A stretch of DNA of 64,000 bases from an uncultured Bacteroidota bacterium (GCA_902826215.1 CADEDY010000013.1:18846-82845); one strand, 5' to 3'; numbered from the stretch's first letter, positions 54,938 to 64,000 are shown. Numbers and translations are program-made. Notes: generated by a model from the letters alone, not told the origin.

Positions 54938-55342
54938 TCCTGTGCATCTATAAGCCGGGTCCTGTATCCACCTTGCGGTGAACCTCCACCATCTATCTGG
55001 TCCCGCCGTCACCAACGGGATCCATCGACCTACCCTCCGGTTCCCGAAATGCATCGGGAGGACGGGCTTTCCTCGTTCCGGCGATACGGAACACCCGGTA
55101 TACATGGTCTTTCAGCGCGTGAGGTTTACCAAGCTGCCCTGTCACCAGAAGCACTGGTGCGCTCTTACCGCACCTTTTCATCCTTACCCCGACAAGTCGT
55201 GGCGGTTTCCCTTTCTGCGGCACTTTCTGTAGACCACCCGTTCCCAAGTGGCCCCCTTCCCGTTAGGAAGCACGCTGCCCTACGCTGCCCGGACTTTCCT
55301 CCCTGCACCCTTCGATGCAGGACGGTGGAGCGATGCACAAGA
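54938..55342 (-). ncRNA. rnpB: RNase P RNA
   Basis: Read leftward, this region has the universal RNase P RNA core GAGGAAAGTCCGGGC (at 55287-55301) and the 3' element CCCGGCTTATAG. The ends pair as helix P1: TCTTGTGCATC at the 5' end with GATGCACAGGA at the 3' end. About 405 bases is normal for a type A RNA. It processes the 5' leaders of tRNAs, including the two in this window. The Smr-domain gene on the same strand stops 14 bases upstream of the 5' end, so shared transcription is possible. Exact ends are judged from P1 pairing. Confidence 0.95.
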
Positions 55343-55355
55343 TGTCAACGAACGT

Positions 55356-55937
55356 TCAATGACGAAGGATCTCCACCTCCGTTGCTCCCACCCCATAACG
55401 CGACATGTCGCCATCGTGGAACCGGACGTTCTCGTAGTACTGTAACACCTTCCTCACCTCTTCGCGCAACACCCCTTCCCCTACACCGTGGATCACGATC
55501 AGTTTGCGCTTGCCATCGCGGATAGCGGCTTCCAGCGATCGTTCGAAGTAGGCCAGTTGGTAGCGCAACTTCTCTCCTTGACTGAGCCGCGACTCGTCCT
55601 CCACCAGTTCATGCAGGTGCAGATCGACCTCGGCTACCCCTCCATCATCCGCCTTCTTCGGTGTCTTGCCGGGTCGAATGCTCGACTTCCTCCGCCTCTT
55701 CTCCTCCATCACATCGTTGGCGGCCACCATACCTGCTTGGTGATCGGATATCCGGTAGGCTTGCTCTGCAACTTGGCGATCGAACAACACGACCTCCTTG
55801 GTCAACTTCACCAGTTCGAAGCCATCATCGGTTCGCACGCGCAACCGCCCAGGACCGAGCAGATCCAGCACAACACCACCGCCCACCTCATCGAGGAAGG
55901 CGATGCGGTCGCCTTTGCTGAAGGTCCTACCTACCAT
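55356..55937 (-). CDS. DUF2027/Smr-domain protein
   Basis: A 193-aa protein (start placed at 55937, MVGRTFSKGDRIAFLDEVGG; an ATG eight codons earlier is possible). Residues about 1-75 are a small beta-rich domain (VVLDLLGPGRLRVRTDDGFE). The C-terminal Smr domain carries EVDLHLHELVEDES and KLIVIHGVGEGVLREEVRK, the DLHG-type and HGxG motifs of MutS2-like nicking endonuclease domains. Proteins of this architecture are typical of Bacteroidota. A nucleic-acid role is likely; the target is unknown. rnpB follows closely on the same strand. Confidence 0.88.
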   Translation of the reverse strand: MVGRTFSKGDRIAFLDEVGGGVVLDLLGPGRLRVRTDDGFELVKLTKEVVLFDRQVAEQAYRISDHQAGMVAANDVMEEKRRRKSSIRPGKTPKKADDGGVAEVDLHLHELVEDESRLSQGEKLRYQLAYFERSLEAAIRDGKRKLIVIHGVGEGVLREEVRKVLQYYENVRFHDGDMSRYGVGATEVEILRH

Positions 55938-56015
55938 GTCGCGAAGGTACGCGGACGACATGCATCGCGGTTGATCCGACAGCTATCTTCGGCCGAAGCG
56001 AAGACACGAACGAAC

Positions 56016-56576
56016 ATGGAAGAACGGGGCCCTTGGAAGACCTTGAGCGTGGAGGAACGATACAGTACCCCGTGGATCGCGGTGAGCCATCACGAAGTGC
56101 TGGACCCGAGTGGTCAAGCGGGCATCTATGGCGTTATCCATTTTAAGAACCTCGCGGTGGGTATCGTCCCGTTGGATGACGACATGAACACTTGGATCGT
56201 TGGTCAGTACCGCTACCCTATCGGTACATATAGCTGGGAGATCCCCGAAGGTGGTGGTCGTCGGAACAAGCCACCGTTGGAAAGTGCCAAGCGCGAACTC
56301 CGTGAAGAAGTGGGTATCGAAGCCGAACGATGGACTCCGATCCTCGAGATGGACCTGAGCAATTCCGCCAGTGACGAGGAGGCGATCCTTTACGTAGCGC
56401 AAGGTCTGACCTTCTTCGAACCCGAACCCGATCACAACGAGGAATTGGCGATGCGCAAGCTGCCGTTCGAAGAATTGTACGGCATGGTGCAACGAGGTGA
56501 AGTGCGCGACAGTCTCACCGCAGCGGCGGTGATGAAGGTGAAGCTGATGATGCTCGACGGGAGCTTACCCACTTAG
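56016..56576 (+). CDS. NUDIX hydrolase, ADP-ribose-pyrophosphatase-like
   Basis: A 186-aa protein (ATG at 56016, MEERGPWKTLSVEERYSTPW). The NUDIX box GGGRRNKPPLESAKRELREE (continuing VGI) fits G-x5-E-x7-REUxEExGU. The N-terminal strand layout (VGIVPLDDDMNTWIVGQYR) resembles ADP-ribose pyrophosphatases that hydrolyse nucleoside diphosphate sugars. Substrate specificity cannot be fixed. Its stop overlaps the convergent DUF2279 stop by four bases. Divergent from the Smr gene. Confidence 0.92.
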   Translation: MEERGPWKTLSVEERYSTPWIAVSHHEVLDPSGQAGIYGVIHFKNLAVGIVPLDDDMNTWIVGQYRYPIGTYSWEIPEGGGRRNKPPLESAKRELREEVGIEAERWTPILEMDLSNSASDEEAILYVAQGLTFFEPEPDHNEELAMRKLPFEELYGMVQRGEVRDSLTAAAVMKVKLMMLDGSLPT

Positions 56577-57520
56577 AAGTACAAACCGTGCGCCAACACG
56601 CGGCCGTTCGATCGGAACTCCAGCGCCGGTAAAGGCACTTTGATACCGTTCAGAACGAAGAGCACGGTGCGCCAGACCGGTGACCGGGTCTTGATCCGGG
56701 TCAGATCCACGTCCGGGCTCAGGTAATACTGCCGGTATCGATCCGTAGGACCCAGCGAACCCGGCTCTTGCGGGAAAGCGGTGATCATTCCCTCGGCACC
56801 ATAGCCGAATGCCATGTTTAGCCATGGGGGCAAATTCCCCTGCTTGTTGAAACTCCGGAGATTCGAACTCAGCCAGATCGTTTGTCCGTTGTAGTCCTTC
56901 AGGATCCGTTCACTCAGGCCTTCGCCCAAAAGATCCGGTCGCTGCTGTGCGAATGGCGTCAGGTGCGCCGACAGTTTCACCGTGATCCGCTGTTCATCCC
57001 ACAAGGCTTGCTGCCCCATGAACAAGCCCGCACCCATCGTGTTCGCTGCCATATCTGACCAGGAGAACCCCCAGCCAGCTGATGTGCCGTCCAAGATCTC
57101 TACACCGGTCAGGAACAAGAATCCCAAGCCACCACCGATCAAAGTGGACTCATTCTGGCTCGTTCCGCAACGGCTCCAAGATGCGTGGCCCCAGCGGCCC
57201 AAGGTGTATGCACTGAACAAATGACCCGCCTTGTCCATTTGCAACCACTCGCCCGAATCATCGAACGAATGGAACGGCCCACGGTCATACTGCGTATACC
57301 ACGCCTTGTCCAGTAAAATGAAGGTACCCGTCATACCCGCACCAGCGACCACCGAAGTGCGCAACCGACAGCCACGTATATCCCTTGCTTCCAAGGTGGT
57401 TACGAGTGAATCCGACCGCCTCTCGACAAAGACTTCGGGCTCCTGTGCGACGGCTACGGATAACGGAAAAAGCGCCACCAAAGTCCTACAGAGACAACCA
57501 GTTGCGCTATTCAACGTCAT
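56573..57520 (-). CDS. DUF2279 (YfiM-like) envelope protein
   Basis: About 315 aa (start ATG 57520; a TTG three codons earlier is possible). A signal segment (LVALFPLSVAVAQ) is followed by the DUF2279 motif AWYTQYDRGPFHSFDDSGEW and LQMDKAGHLFSAY. The middle has short glycine-rich hydrophobic stretches (LIGGGLGFLFLTGVEIL, MAANTMGAGLFMGQQ), as in family members. Function unknown; a likely envelope protein. Convergent and slightly overlapping with the NUDIX gene. Confidence 0.88.
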   Translation of the reverse strand: MTLNSATGCLCRTLVALFPLSVAVAQEPEVFVERRSDSLVTTLEARDIRGCRLRTSVVAGAGMTGTFILLDKAWYTQYDRGPFHSFDDSGEWLQMDKAGHLFSAYTLGRWGHASWSRCGTSQNESTLIGGGLGFLFLTGVEILDGTSAGWGFSWSDMAANTMGAGLFMGQQALWDEQRITVKLSAHLTPFAQQRPDLLGEGLSERILKDYNGQTIWLSSNLRSFNKQGNLPPWLNMAFGYGAEGMITAFPQEPGSLGPTDRYRQYYLSPDVDLTRIKTRSPVWRTVLFVLNGIKVPLPALEFRSNGRVLAHGLYF

Positions 57521-57577
57521 ATGGGCCAAAAGTAGCTAAGAGCCGAACGGTCGAAGAGGTCACATGCGACAGATGGC

Positions 57578-57585
57578 TAACTTTA
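57578..57585 (+). promoter_or_regulatory. Putative -7 box (TAACTTTA) before the FG-GAP gene
   Basis: TAACTTTA differs at the last base from TAnnTTTG and lies 41-48 bases before the TTG start of the FG-GAP gene. Confidence 0.3.
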
Positions 57586-57625
57586 CAGGCTAAGTTCCAC
57601 AGCACCAAGGACAAACGAGAGCGAT

Positions 57626-60600
57626 TTGAGCAGGACCCCGATATACTTGTTCGCCGTGCTACTGAGCATGGCACGATGCCTCGCCTCTGGGCCGGATCCG
57701 GGATCCAACCTGCCCAAGTTCGTCGTGGATGACTGTTCGGAGGCCTGCAGCGCATGGCTGCCCCACTTGGATATGTCAGCAGCTGTCGTTCCAAATGGTT
57801 TCATTGTCCGAGGCCCAGCGATGGCGCCGGAATGGGAAACACAATTGACACTACGCGGATCGGGACGGAAAGGATCTGTCGTAAAGCCTTGGACCCCAAT
57901 AGCTCGGAGCTCGGAGGACCAGCGTATCCTCTGGCACGGTGGGTCCATGACGGTGGAATACCTGCTATCAGAGGAAGGGCTTCGTCAGAATTTCATCATC
58001 GACGAACGTCCCGCAGGATCAGGTGCATTGGAACTCCACTTCCAACTGAACACGCCACTGTGCCCCGAGTTGGAAGGAAGCACTGGCATAGCGTTCAGTA
58101 GCATTGATGGCCGGTTGCAACACGCCTACCGCGACCTGCATGTCTGGGATGCTTGTGGCAACGTTCTCGAGGCACGATTCCTTCTGATGAATGGTTCGAA
58201 CGATCTTTCCATTGTTGTGATGGACGAGGACGCGATCTACCCGATCACGGTGGACCCTGTTGCCACAACGGCCAACCGAGTATTGAATGCTCCGGTTGGT
58301 GGTTACTTCGGTTGGAGTTCGGCCAATGCCGGTGATGTGAACGGGGATGGGTACAGCGATGTGATCGTGGGTGCATGGGGAGCAACATCAGGAGAAACAG
58401 GGGAAGGTTTGGCCTTCGTCTACTACGGAAGCCCGACCGGGATCCCTTCCGCACCTTCCATTACCCTCCAAGCAGATCAAGCCGGAGCCAATTTCGGTTA
58501 TTCTGTGGATGGCGCGGGCGATGTGAATGGTGATGGATACAGCGATGTGATCGTGGGTGCAAGTGCGTGGGAGAGTTCCGCCGCTGAGGATAAAGAAGGA
58601 GCCGCATTCATCTACCACGGTTCTGCAGCTGGATTGAGCACGGTGCCTGCGGTGATCCTACAGCCCAATGGGGTGAACAAGTACATGGGATATTGTGTCG
58701 CCGGATTAGGAGACATCAATGGCGACGGATATAGCGACGTGGCCGCCGGAGGACACTTGGCGAACTATCCAAGTGTGAGCGGGAACGAAGGTGTGGGCTG
58801 GATCTTCCTGGGATCTGCCACCGGGGTCAATCCCGTTTATCGACATCGGCTGGAACGGGATCAAACGGCGGCTCAATTCGCAGGAACGATAGGACCTGCA
58901 GGTGACGTTAACGGCGACGGATATAATGACGTGATCATAGGTGCACACCGCTTTGAACTGAATGCCTCCCCCTGCCCTCCACCGACTGCACCTGTGAACT
59001 GTGACGATGGTGCCATTTTCATCTATCATGGAAGTGCAAATGCTCTCGGTGCCGGCGCGAATCCAGCGCCGAACACGATCTTCAACACCAATGGATACAG
59101 CGTGCGAACCGGATGGGCCGTTTCCACTGCTGGGGATGTGAATGGGGATGGATACAGCGATATCATCATCGGCGATTGGCGTGACAGCGTGGGTGTTGAG
59201 CAATATGAAGGTTCTGCTTTCATTTACCACGGCTCTGCTACTGGCATCAACACCATACCCGCGACCATCTTGCAGACCGATCAGGAATTCTCCTTTTTCG
59301 GCCGGAACGTCTCAACAGCGGGAGATGTGAATGGCGACGGCTATGCGGATGTGATCGTTGGCGCTACACAATGGTCGAACGGGCAAAACCTCGAAGGCGG
59401 GGCATTCGTTTATCTCGGCTCAAGTACAGGGATCAATTCTTCTGTGTACCGCCGGTACGAATCCAATGTCATCAACGCTCAAATGGGAGAATCGGTGAGC
59501 ACGGCCGGTGATGTGAACGGTGATGGATACAGCGACATGATCGTTGGTATCAGCAGTCCCACCTTTGGTACTGCACAGATATTCCATGGCGGCACGTCCA
59601 ACGTCAGCCCCACGCCCAGCTTCTCTCGGGCATCAGGTATGGCAGGTGCTACGCTCGGGGCAGCCGTTGGCAATGCGGGGGATGTGAACGGGGATGGCTA
59701 TACCGATGCCATCTTCGGAGCGCCGGGGGGCAGTATCGGCCAGGCCGGCGAAGGACTCGCCTATGTTCATTACGGAAGCGCCAACGGATTGTCTGCTGCT
59801 CCCTCCCTCACCTTTCAAGCGAACATCGCGAATGCCGAATATGGGGCAAGTGTGGCGAGCGCGGGTGACGTGAATGGGGACGGCTACGCCGATGTGGTGA
59901 TCGGCGCTCCCAATTCCGGCGGAACCGGTCAGGCCTATGTCTACCACGGTGGTGCGGCCGGTTTGTCCATTGTCCCAGCCCTCCTCCTCACCGGTACCGC
60001 AGGATCCCGGTTCGGAGCATCCGTATTCACCGCAGGCGACGTGAACGCGGATGGCTATGCTGACCTTCTTGTTGGTGCTCCCGGAAGTGATCTGGTGCAA
60101 TTGTGTCTCGGATCTGCCACGGGATTGAACCCCACACCTCATCAAACCTTCACTGGCACCATTCCCGGTAGTGGGTTCGGCAGTTCGGTGTGTACCGCCG
60201 GTGACGTGAATGGTGATGGCTATTCCGATATCGTGATCGGGGCTCCGGAGTTCAGCAATGGCCAATTGCTAGAAGGAGCAGCGTACGTTTTTCTGGGGGA
60301 TGAGACCCAAGTGACGAACACACCTCAATTGACCATCGAATTGAACAACGCGGACCGACGGATCGGAGCGAGTGTTGCCGGTGTCGGTGATATGGACGGC
60401 GATGGCTTCTCTGAGATCCTCTTGGGTGCGCCTTTGGGCGATAGCGGCCAAACGAACGAAGGCCTCGCTTTTATGTTCCGTGGAAGTCCAGCAGGTTCAA
60501 CATTCACTGGATTGGTGATCCTTCAAAGCAATCAGGACAATGCCCTGTTCGGAACCTCCGTAGCAGAGGCCGGTGATGTGAATGGCGATGGCTACGCGGA

Positions 60601-61795
60601 TGGCGTTATCGGAGCCCCCTTCTATACCAACGGCCAAGCCAACGAAGGTCAGGTCTGGGTCGTTCTGGGAGCCCCTGTGGTAACGGGCACCTTCACAGCT
60701 GTAGAGTTGAATGCTGCCGGCATGCATCTTGGAAAAGCAGTTGCTGGCGGTGGCGACACCAATGGCGACGGCTACTCGGATATTATCACTGGCGCTCCGG
60801 AAGCTTCGCCGACCCTTGCGAATGAAGGATCCGTCCACCTGTTCCGAGGCAATAACGCGGAGGGGTACAACCGACTGAGCCGACAGTATTTGGCTGATCT
60901 CGTAAGTCCTTTGTCCACCAACAGTGACGACTATACGTCGACCCTCTTCGGCATCGGACATCTGGCTCGCAGTCCCATTCAGCGGACAACAGCCAAGCTG
61001 CGTTGGGAAGTGGTGCATGAAGGACAACCCTTCTCCGGCATACCGATCACGAACAGCGTTGCAGCAGATGCCAATAGCGCGGTGTGGACCGACCTTGGTC
61101 TGGCGGGCGTGGAGATCAAACAACTGATCCTGAAGACACCTCCGTTCATCCGGCACAAGTGGCGCGCTCGCGTGGAATACCCCATGCACAAGATGATCGA
61201 TGGTCAGCGTTTCAGCCGCTGGTTCTATGGATACGCCTCGGCGGTCGGTGATATCGGCATCCTGCCCATCGAGTTGCTCACCTTCGACGGCATGGCGCTT
61301 ACCGATGGCAACCTGCTGGAATGGTCCACGGCAACCGAACGGAACAGTTCCCACTTCCTCGTGGAACGCAGTACGGATGGCATCATGTTCGAGCCGATCG
61401 GTTCGGTTCCTGCAGCCGGCGAAAGCACCCAACTTCATCACTATGAGTTGCTGGACCCGGAGGCCCCGAGCGGCGTTGCCTACTATCGTTTGCTCATGAT
61501 CGATCGCGACGGTGCAGAAGGGATCTCGCCGACGATCGCCATATCCCGAGAGGCGGCCAACGTTCTGGTCTATCCGGTGCCTGTGGACGACGCCTTACAC
61601 TGGAACCTGCCCAATGCGGAAGTGGTTCGGGTGGTGATCAAGGACGCATTGGGCCGCATCGTCCTGGACCGTCATATCTCCGACCAAGTGATCCGCGGGA
61701 ACGCCATTCGCGAACTCGCCACAGGAACTTACGCCATCATGCTGTTCGATGCGAACAACGCTGTGGTCGGTCGGTCGCGTTTCTTGAAGAAGTGA
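57626..61795 (+). CDS. Giant secreted FG-GAP (integrin-alpha-like) protein with T9SS sorting domain
   Basis: A 1389-aa protein. The signal peptide (SRTPIYLFAVLLSMARCLA) requires a TTG start at 57626; the next ATG cuts into it. Residues about 100-212 are the N-terminal module shared with the protein at 4066-6048 (GLRQNFIIDERPAGSGALEL ... AIYPITVDP). Then come 14 FG-GAP repeats, each carrying a calcium-loop-like AGDVNGDGYSDVIVGA motif with variants (residues about 215-1070), i.e. probably two seven-bladed propellers (inference). A beta-rich segment and a T9SS type A domain (VYPVPVDDALHWNLPN ... GTYAIML) end it. Integrin-type propellers bind calcium and often mediate adhesion; the ligand is unknown. 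Confidence 0.9.
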   Translation: MSRTPIYLFAVLLSMARCLASGPDPGSNLPKFVVDDCSEACSAWLPHLDMSAAVVPNGFIVRGPAMAPEWETQLTLRGSGRKGSVVKPWTPIARSSEDQRILWHGGSMTVEYLLSEEGLRQNFIIDERPAGSGALELHFQLNTPLCPELEGSTGIAFSSIDGRLQHAYRDLHVWDACGNVLEARFLLMNGSNDLSIVVMDEDAIYPITVDPVATTANRVLNAPVGGYFGWSSANAGDVNGDGYSDVIVGAWGATSGETGEGLAFVYYGSPTGIPSAPSITLQADQAGANFGYSVDGAGDVNGDGYSDVIVGASAWESSAAEDKEGAAFIYHGSAAGLSTVPAVILQPNGVNKYMGYCVAGLGDINGDGYSDVAAGGHLANYPSVSGNEGVGWIFLGSATGVNPVYRHRLERDQTAAQFAGTIGPAGDVNGDGYNDVIIGAHRFELNASPCPPPTAPVNCDDGAIFIYHGSANALGAGANPAPNTIFNTNGYSVRTGWAVSTAGDVNGDGYSDIIIGDWRDSVGVEQYEGSAFIYHGSATGINTIPATILQTDQEFSFFGRNVSTAGDVNGDGYADVIVGATQWSNGQNLEGGAFVYLGSSTGINSSVYRRYESNVINAQMGESVSTAGDVNGDGYSDMIVGISSPTFGTAQIFHGGTSNVSPTPSFSRASGMAGATLGAAVGNAGDVNGDGYTDAIFGAPGGSIGQAGEGLAYVHYGSANGLSAAPSLTFQANIANAEYGASVASAGDVNGDGYADVVIGAPNSGGTGQAYVYHGGAAGLSIVPALLLTGTAGSRFGASVFTAGDVNADGYADLLVGAPGSDLVQLCLGSATGLNPTPHQTFTGTIPGSGFGSSVCTAGDVNGDGYSDIVIGAPEFSNGQLLEGAAYVFLGDETQVTNTPQLTIELNNADRRIGASVAGVGDMDGDGFSEILLGAPLGDSGQTNEGLAFMFRGSPAGSTFTGLVILQSNQDNALFGTSVAEAGDVNGDGYADGVIGAPFYTNGQANEGQVWVVLGAPVVTGTFTAVELNAAGMHLGKAVAGGGDTNGDGYSDIITGAPEASPTLANEGSVHLFRGNNAEGYNRLSRQYLADLVSPLSTNSDDYTSTLFGIGHLARSPIQRTTAKLRWEVVHEGQPFSGIPITNSVAADANSAVWTDLGLAGVEIKQLILKTPPFIRHKWRARVEYPMHKMIDGQRFSRWFYGYASAVGDIGILPIELLTFDGMALTDGNLLEWSTATERNSSHFLVERSTDGIMFEPIGSVPAAGESTQLHHYELLDPEAPSGVAYYRLLMIDRDGAEGISPTIAISREAANVLVYPVPVDDALHWNLPNAEVVRVVIKDALGRIVLDRHISDQVIRGNAIRELATGTYAIMLFDANNAVVGRSRFLKK

Positions 61796-61802
61796 TGCGC
61801 GC

Positions 61803-63209
61803 TCAGGCGCCGATCGCCTTCTGACAATCCGCTAGGATCTTCCTGGCGTTCGCCAACGTGTCCGATTCCGCATAGCAGCGTAGGACGGGCTCTGTTCCAC
61901 TTGCACGGATCATCATCCATTGATCGTTGTCGAAGTGGAACTTGTACCCGTCGATCGTCTCTACGCTTCGCACCTCCAGGTCACCGATCTTCTTGTAGGA
62001 GCCGTTCTCACAGTTCTTGAGCACTTCCTGTTTCAACGCTTCGCTGATGTGCAGGTCGTTGCGTTCGTACTTGAAGGGCCCAACGATGGCGTAGACCTCT
62101 TCGATCAGGTCGTCCAAGCTCTTGCCGCTCTTCGCCATGAATTCCCAAATGGTCAAGCCCATCCAGATACCGTCGCGCTCCGGAATATGGCCCTTGATCG
62201 CGATACCACCGCTCTCTTCACCACCCAGCAGCACATCCTCCTTGATCATGATCCCGCAGATCCACTTGAAGCCGATCTTGGTGACCTGATACTCCAAGCC
62301 ATAGTGTTCACAGAGCTTCTTGACCTTGGGGGTCGTACTCACCGCTACCACCACTTTACCGGTGAACTTCTTGTAGTTCACCAAATAGTGGATCAACAAC
62401 AGAATGATGTGGTGCGAATCGATGAATTCGCCCTTGCCGTTGTACAAGCCGATCCGGTCCGCGTCGCCATCCGTCGCCAATCCGCAATCGATGCCACCCT
62501 TCATGATCAGGTTCGAGAACTCCTGCAGGTTCTTGTCGATCGGCTCCGGCGCCTGCCCTTTGAACGACGGATCGTACTCGCAATGCAACATGGTGGCCTT
62601 CGGTAAGATCCGCTTGAGAACGTTCTGCCCAGCCCCCCACATCGCATCATAGCCCCATTGCTGACCACACTCGCGAATGGACTTCATGTCGAAGTTCGCT
62701 TCCACGTGATCCACATACATGGTCTCCAGATCAATGTCCAGCAATAAGCCATCTGATTTCGCCTTCTTCAGGTCGATGGACGCGAGGTCCAATCCGTGCT
62801 CCGCAGGGATCATGTCCTCCACTTCCTGCACATGCTCGGGGATCAGCGGACCACCGTAGATGCCCTTCAACTTGTAGCCATTGTAGCTCGGTGGATTATG
62901 GCTGGCCGTGAGGATGACACCCATCGCGCTCTTGCGGTTGAACGCTCCCAGAGAGACCATGGGTGTGCTCACGAAACCCTTGGCCAAATGCACGGTGATG
63001 CCATGGTGAACGAAGACCTTCGCGGCCGTTTCGGCGAACAACTCTCCAGCGAACCGACAATCATGCCCCAGCACGATGCTGGGCTTGTCCGGGAACTCGC
63101 GCTTCACCCATTGGGCCACGGCCACGCTCACACGCGCCACGTTGTCCACCGTGAATTCCTGCGCGATGATGGCGCGCCAACCGTCCGTTCCGAATTTGAT
63201 CTTGGTCAT
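61803..63209 (-). CDS. Phosphohexomutase (phosphoglucomutase/phosphomannomutase type)
   Basis: A 468-aa protein (start ATG 63209, MTKIKFGTDGWRAII). It moves phosphate between C1 and C6 of hexose phosphates for glycan and storage metabolism. Motifs: substrate-loop GTDGWR, phosphoserine loop VILTASHNPPSYNG (Ser103), metal-binding DGDADRIGL, sugar-binding GGEESGG and phosphate-binding RASGTEPVLR. The length is standard. Whether glucose or mannose phosphate is preferred cannot be read from the motifs. A TAATTTCG box lies 34-41 bases upstream. The stop lies eight bases from the convergent FG-GAP gene stop. Confidence 0.95.
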   Translation of the reverse strand: MTKIKFGTDGWRAIIAQEFTVDNVARVSVAVAQWVKREFPDKPSIVLGHDCRFAGELFAETAAKVFVHHGITVHLAKGFVSTPMVSLGAFNRKSAMGVILTASHNPPSYNGYKLKGIYGGPLIPEHVQEVEDMIPAEHGLDLASIDLKKAKSDGLLLDIDLETMYVDHVEANFDMKSIRECGQQWGYDAMWGAGQNVLKRILPKATMLHCEYDPSFKGQAPEPIDKNLQEFSNLIMKGGIDCGLATDGDADRIGLYNGKGEFIDSHHIILLLIHYLVNYKKFTGKVVVAVSTTPKVKKLCEHYGLEYQVTKIGFKWICGIMIKEDVLLGGEESGGIAIKGHIPERDGIWMGLTIWEFMAKSGKSLDDLIEEVYAIVGPFKYERNDLHISEALKQEVLKNCENGSYKKIGDLEVRSVETIDGYKFHFDNDQWMMIRASGTEPVLRCYAESDTLANARKILADCQKAIGA

Positions 63210-63242
63210 GGTGCCTTGATGATGTCCTGTTCTAAGAAGGCG

Positions 63243-63250
63243 CGAAATTA
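63243..63250 (-). promoter_or_regulatory. Putative -7 box (TAATTTCG) for the phosphohexomutase
   Basis: Read leftward the sequence is TAATTTCG, one base from TAnnTTTG, 34-41 bases before the ATG at 63209. Confidence 0.3.
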
Positions 63251-63467
63251 GGATCCTCTCTAACACCGCGCCAGATGCCTTCCTTGCGGATCGAACAACG
63301 GCCAGTTGAACCAGAGGTTTCAAAGCTCACCAACTCCAAAACGGCATGAACTATCTTCACTTCTCCAACGGCACATACATTCTCATAGACCCAAGAATAG
63401 GGAAGAATAGTGGCCTTCACAGTTTAAATGGGTTTCAATTCGCCCTCATCAAACACGATCCGAATCC

Positions 63468-64000
63468 ATGAGGTCAGGCCTTCTAAAAGCGCTTGTTGTC
63501 GCAAGTTGCATCGTGCCACAGGCCTTGAAAGCCGCTTTCAACAGCGAGCCGATGTTGAGTGATTGGCACCTGACCCAAAGCCTCGTGGCCAACAGCCCGC
63601 TGGATGGCGAAGCTTTGAAGTGGACGTACGAATGCGGCTTGGACCCCTTCTTCACCAACTTGGTGGATGGCGCGCAAACCGGCGAGGTGAACCTGTTGAC
63701 TGTATTGGAAGCCGAAATGGCCCAATACAGTCAGAAGAAAGCGGAAGCACTGTACGGCTTGGGGCAAGAGGCTTGGCTGAAAGCAACGGAAACGGGTGAA
63801 GCACTCGATTCGCTCTTGGTGTGGACGGCGCGTTACGCGCCGGAACACGCCAAACTCACCGAGGCGGGTATCGTGAGCGCCAAAGGCGAATTCAGCGCGT
63901 TGGAGATCTTGGCTGCCAACGAGGAACTGAGCTCCGACGAACCGGAGAAATTCTCAGTGCTGAAGCTTTGGGCACAGACGGAGCAAACAAATGGTTGGCA
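63468..64000 (+). CDS. Start of a secreted protein, cut by the window edge
   Basis: An open frame from the ATG at 63468 runs to the window end (177 codons). It starts RSGLLKALVVASCIVPQALK, a signal-peptide-like segment, followed by FNSEPMLSDWHLTQSLV and Leu/Ala/Glu-rich helical sequence (EAEMAQYSQKKAEALYGLGQ, ALDSLLVWTARYAPEH). No domain was recognised in the visible part. The protein could be a large surface or T9SS protein, but the C-terminus is outside the window. Confidence 0.65.
   Translation, partial: MRSGLLKALVVASCIVPQALKAAFNSEPMLSDWHLTQSLVANSPLDGEALKWTYECGLDPFFTNLVDGAQTGEVNLLTVLEAEMAQYSQKKAEALYGLGQEAWLKATETGEALDSLLVWTARYAPEHAKLTEAGIVSAKGEFSALEILAANEELSSDEPEKFSVLKLWAQTEQTNGW

Noticed and set aside
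1..64000. CRISPR array or restriction/defence island
   Set aside because: No regularly spaced identical repeats and no Cas, methyltransferase or nuclease genes were seen. The ORF6N genes alone do not establish a defence system.

Overview
The window looks like a chromosomal segment of a fairly GC-rich member of the Bacteroidota, most likely a Flavobacteriales relative. This is inferred from several sequence features. Many secreted proteins end in a type IX secretion (T9SS) sorting domain (PNP...G.Y...). There is a TonB-dependent receptor + DUF4249 pair, a degenerate-PHP DnaE of the Bacteroidota type, AIM24 and DUF2279 proteins, and repeated TAnnTTTG promoter elements close to start codons. No prophage, CRISPR array, integrase or transposase was recognised.

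Layout. (1) 1-4 kb: a leftward run of two ORF6N-domain genes and an XRE/S24 autocleaving-type repressor diverges from dinB (DNA polymerase IV). The gap between them is rich in palindromes. (2) 4-8.2 kb: two secreted seven-repeat, propeller-like T9SS proteins. (3) 8.4-12.8 kb: an ABC ATPase and a permease fused to an M1 aminopeptidase. (4) 12.9-16.2 kb: an error-prone-type dnaE carrying three different dispersed repeats translated in frame. (5) 16-25.6 kb: an MBL hydrolase, a purple-acid-phosphatase-like secreted enzyme, a squalene-cyclase-fold surface protein, a YtxH/holin-like small operon, and ThuA-like and PNGase F-like T9SS enzymes. (6) 25.7-29.3 kb: a 54-aa membrane protein, a nitrilase gene broken by two in-frame stops, typA and tRNA-Arg(CCG).

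(7) 29.3-37.5 kb: a DUF1275 protein, an S4 RNA-binding protein, a PDZ T9SS protein, a small holin-like membrane protein, AIM24, a fused E1 alpha/beta dehydrogenase, an esterase and a TlpA-like T9SS protein. (8) 37.5-43.5 kb: an M1 aminopeptidase lipoprotein, tRNA-Pro(GGG), a 33-aa membrane peptide, and the TonB receptor + DUF4249 pair. (9) 43.6-52 kb: trxB, an ion channel, and a leftward RND efflux operon (small secreted protein, adaptor, pump, outer-membrane factor). (10) 52-57.5 kb: a pair of envelope proteins, an SGNH hydrolase, RNase P RNA, a Smr protein, a NUDIX hydrolase and DUF2279. (11) 57.6-64 kb: a 14-repeat FG-GAP T9SS protein, a phosphohexomutase and the start of another secreted protein.

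The most interesting themes are three. The first is the S24 repressor plus ORF6N (antirepressor-type) operon opposite dinB, with a palindrome pair just upstream of dinB and a third copy inside dnaE. The second is the tolerance of dnaE for translated repeat insertions. The third is an uncharacterised N-terminal module shared by two otherwise unrelated propeller-type T9SS proteins.
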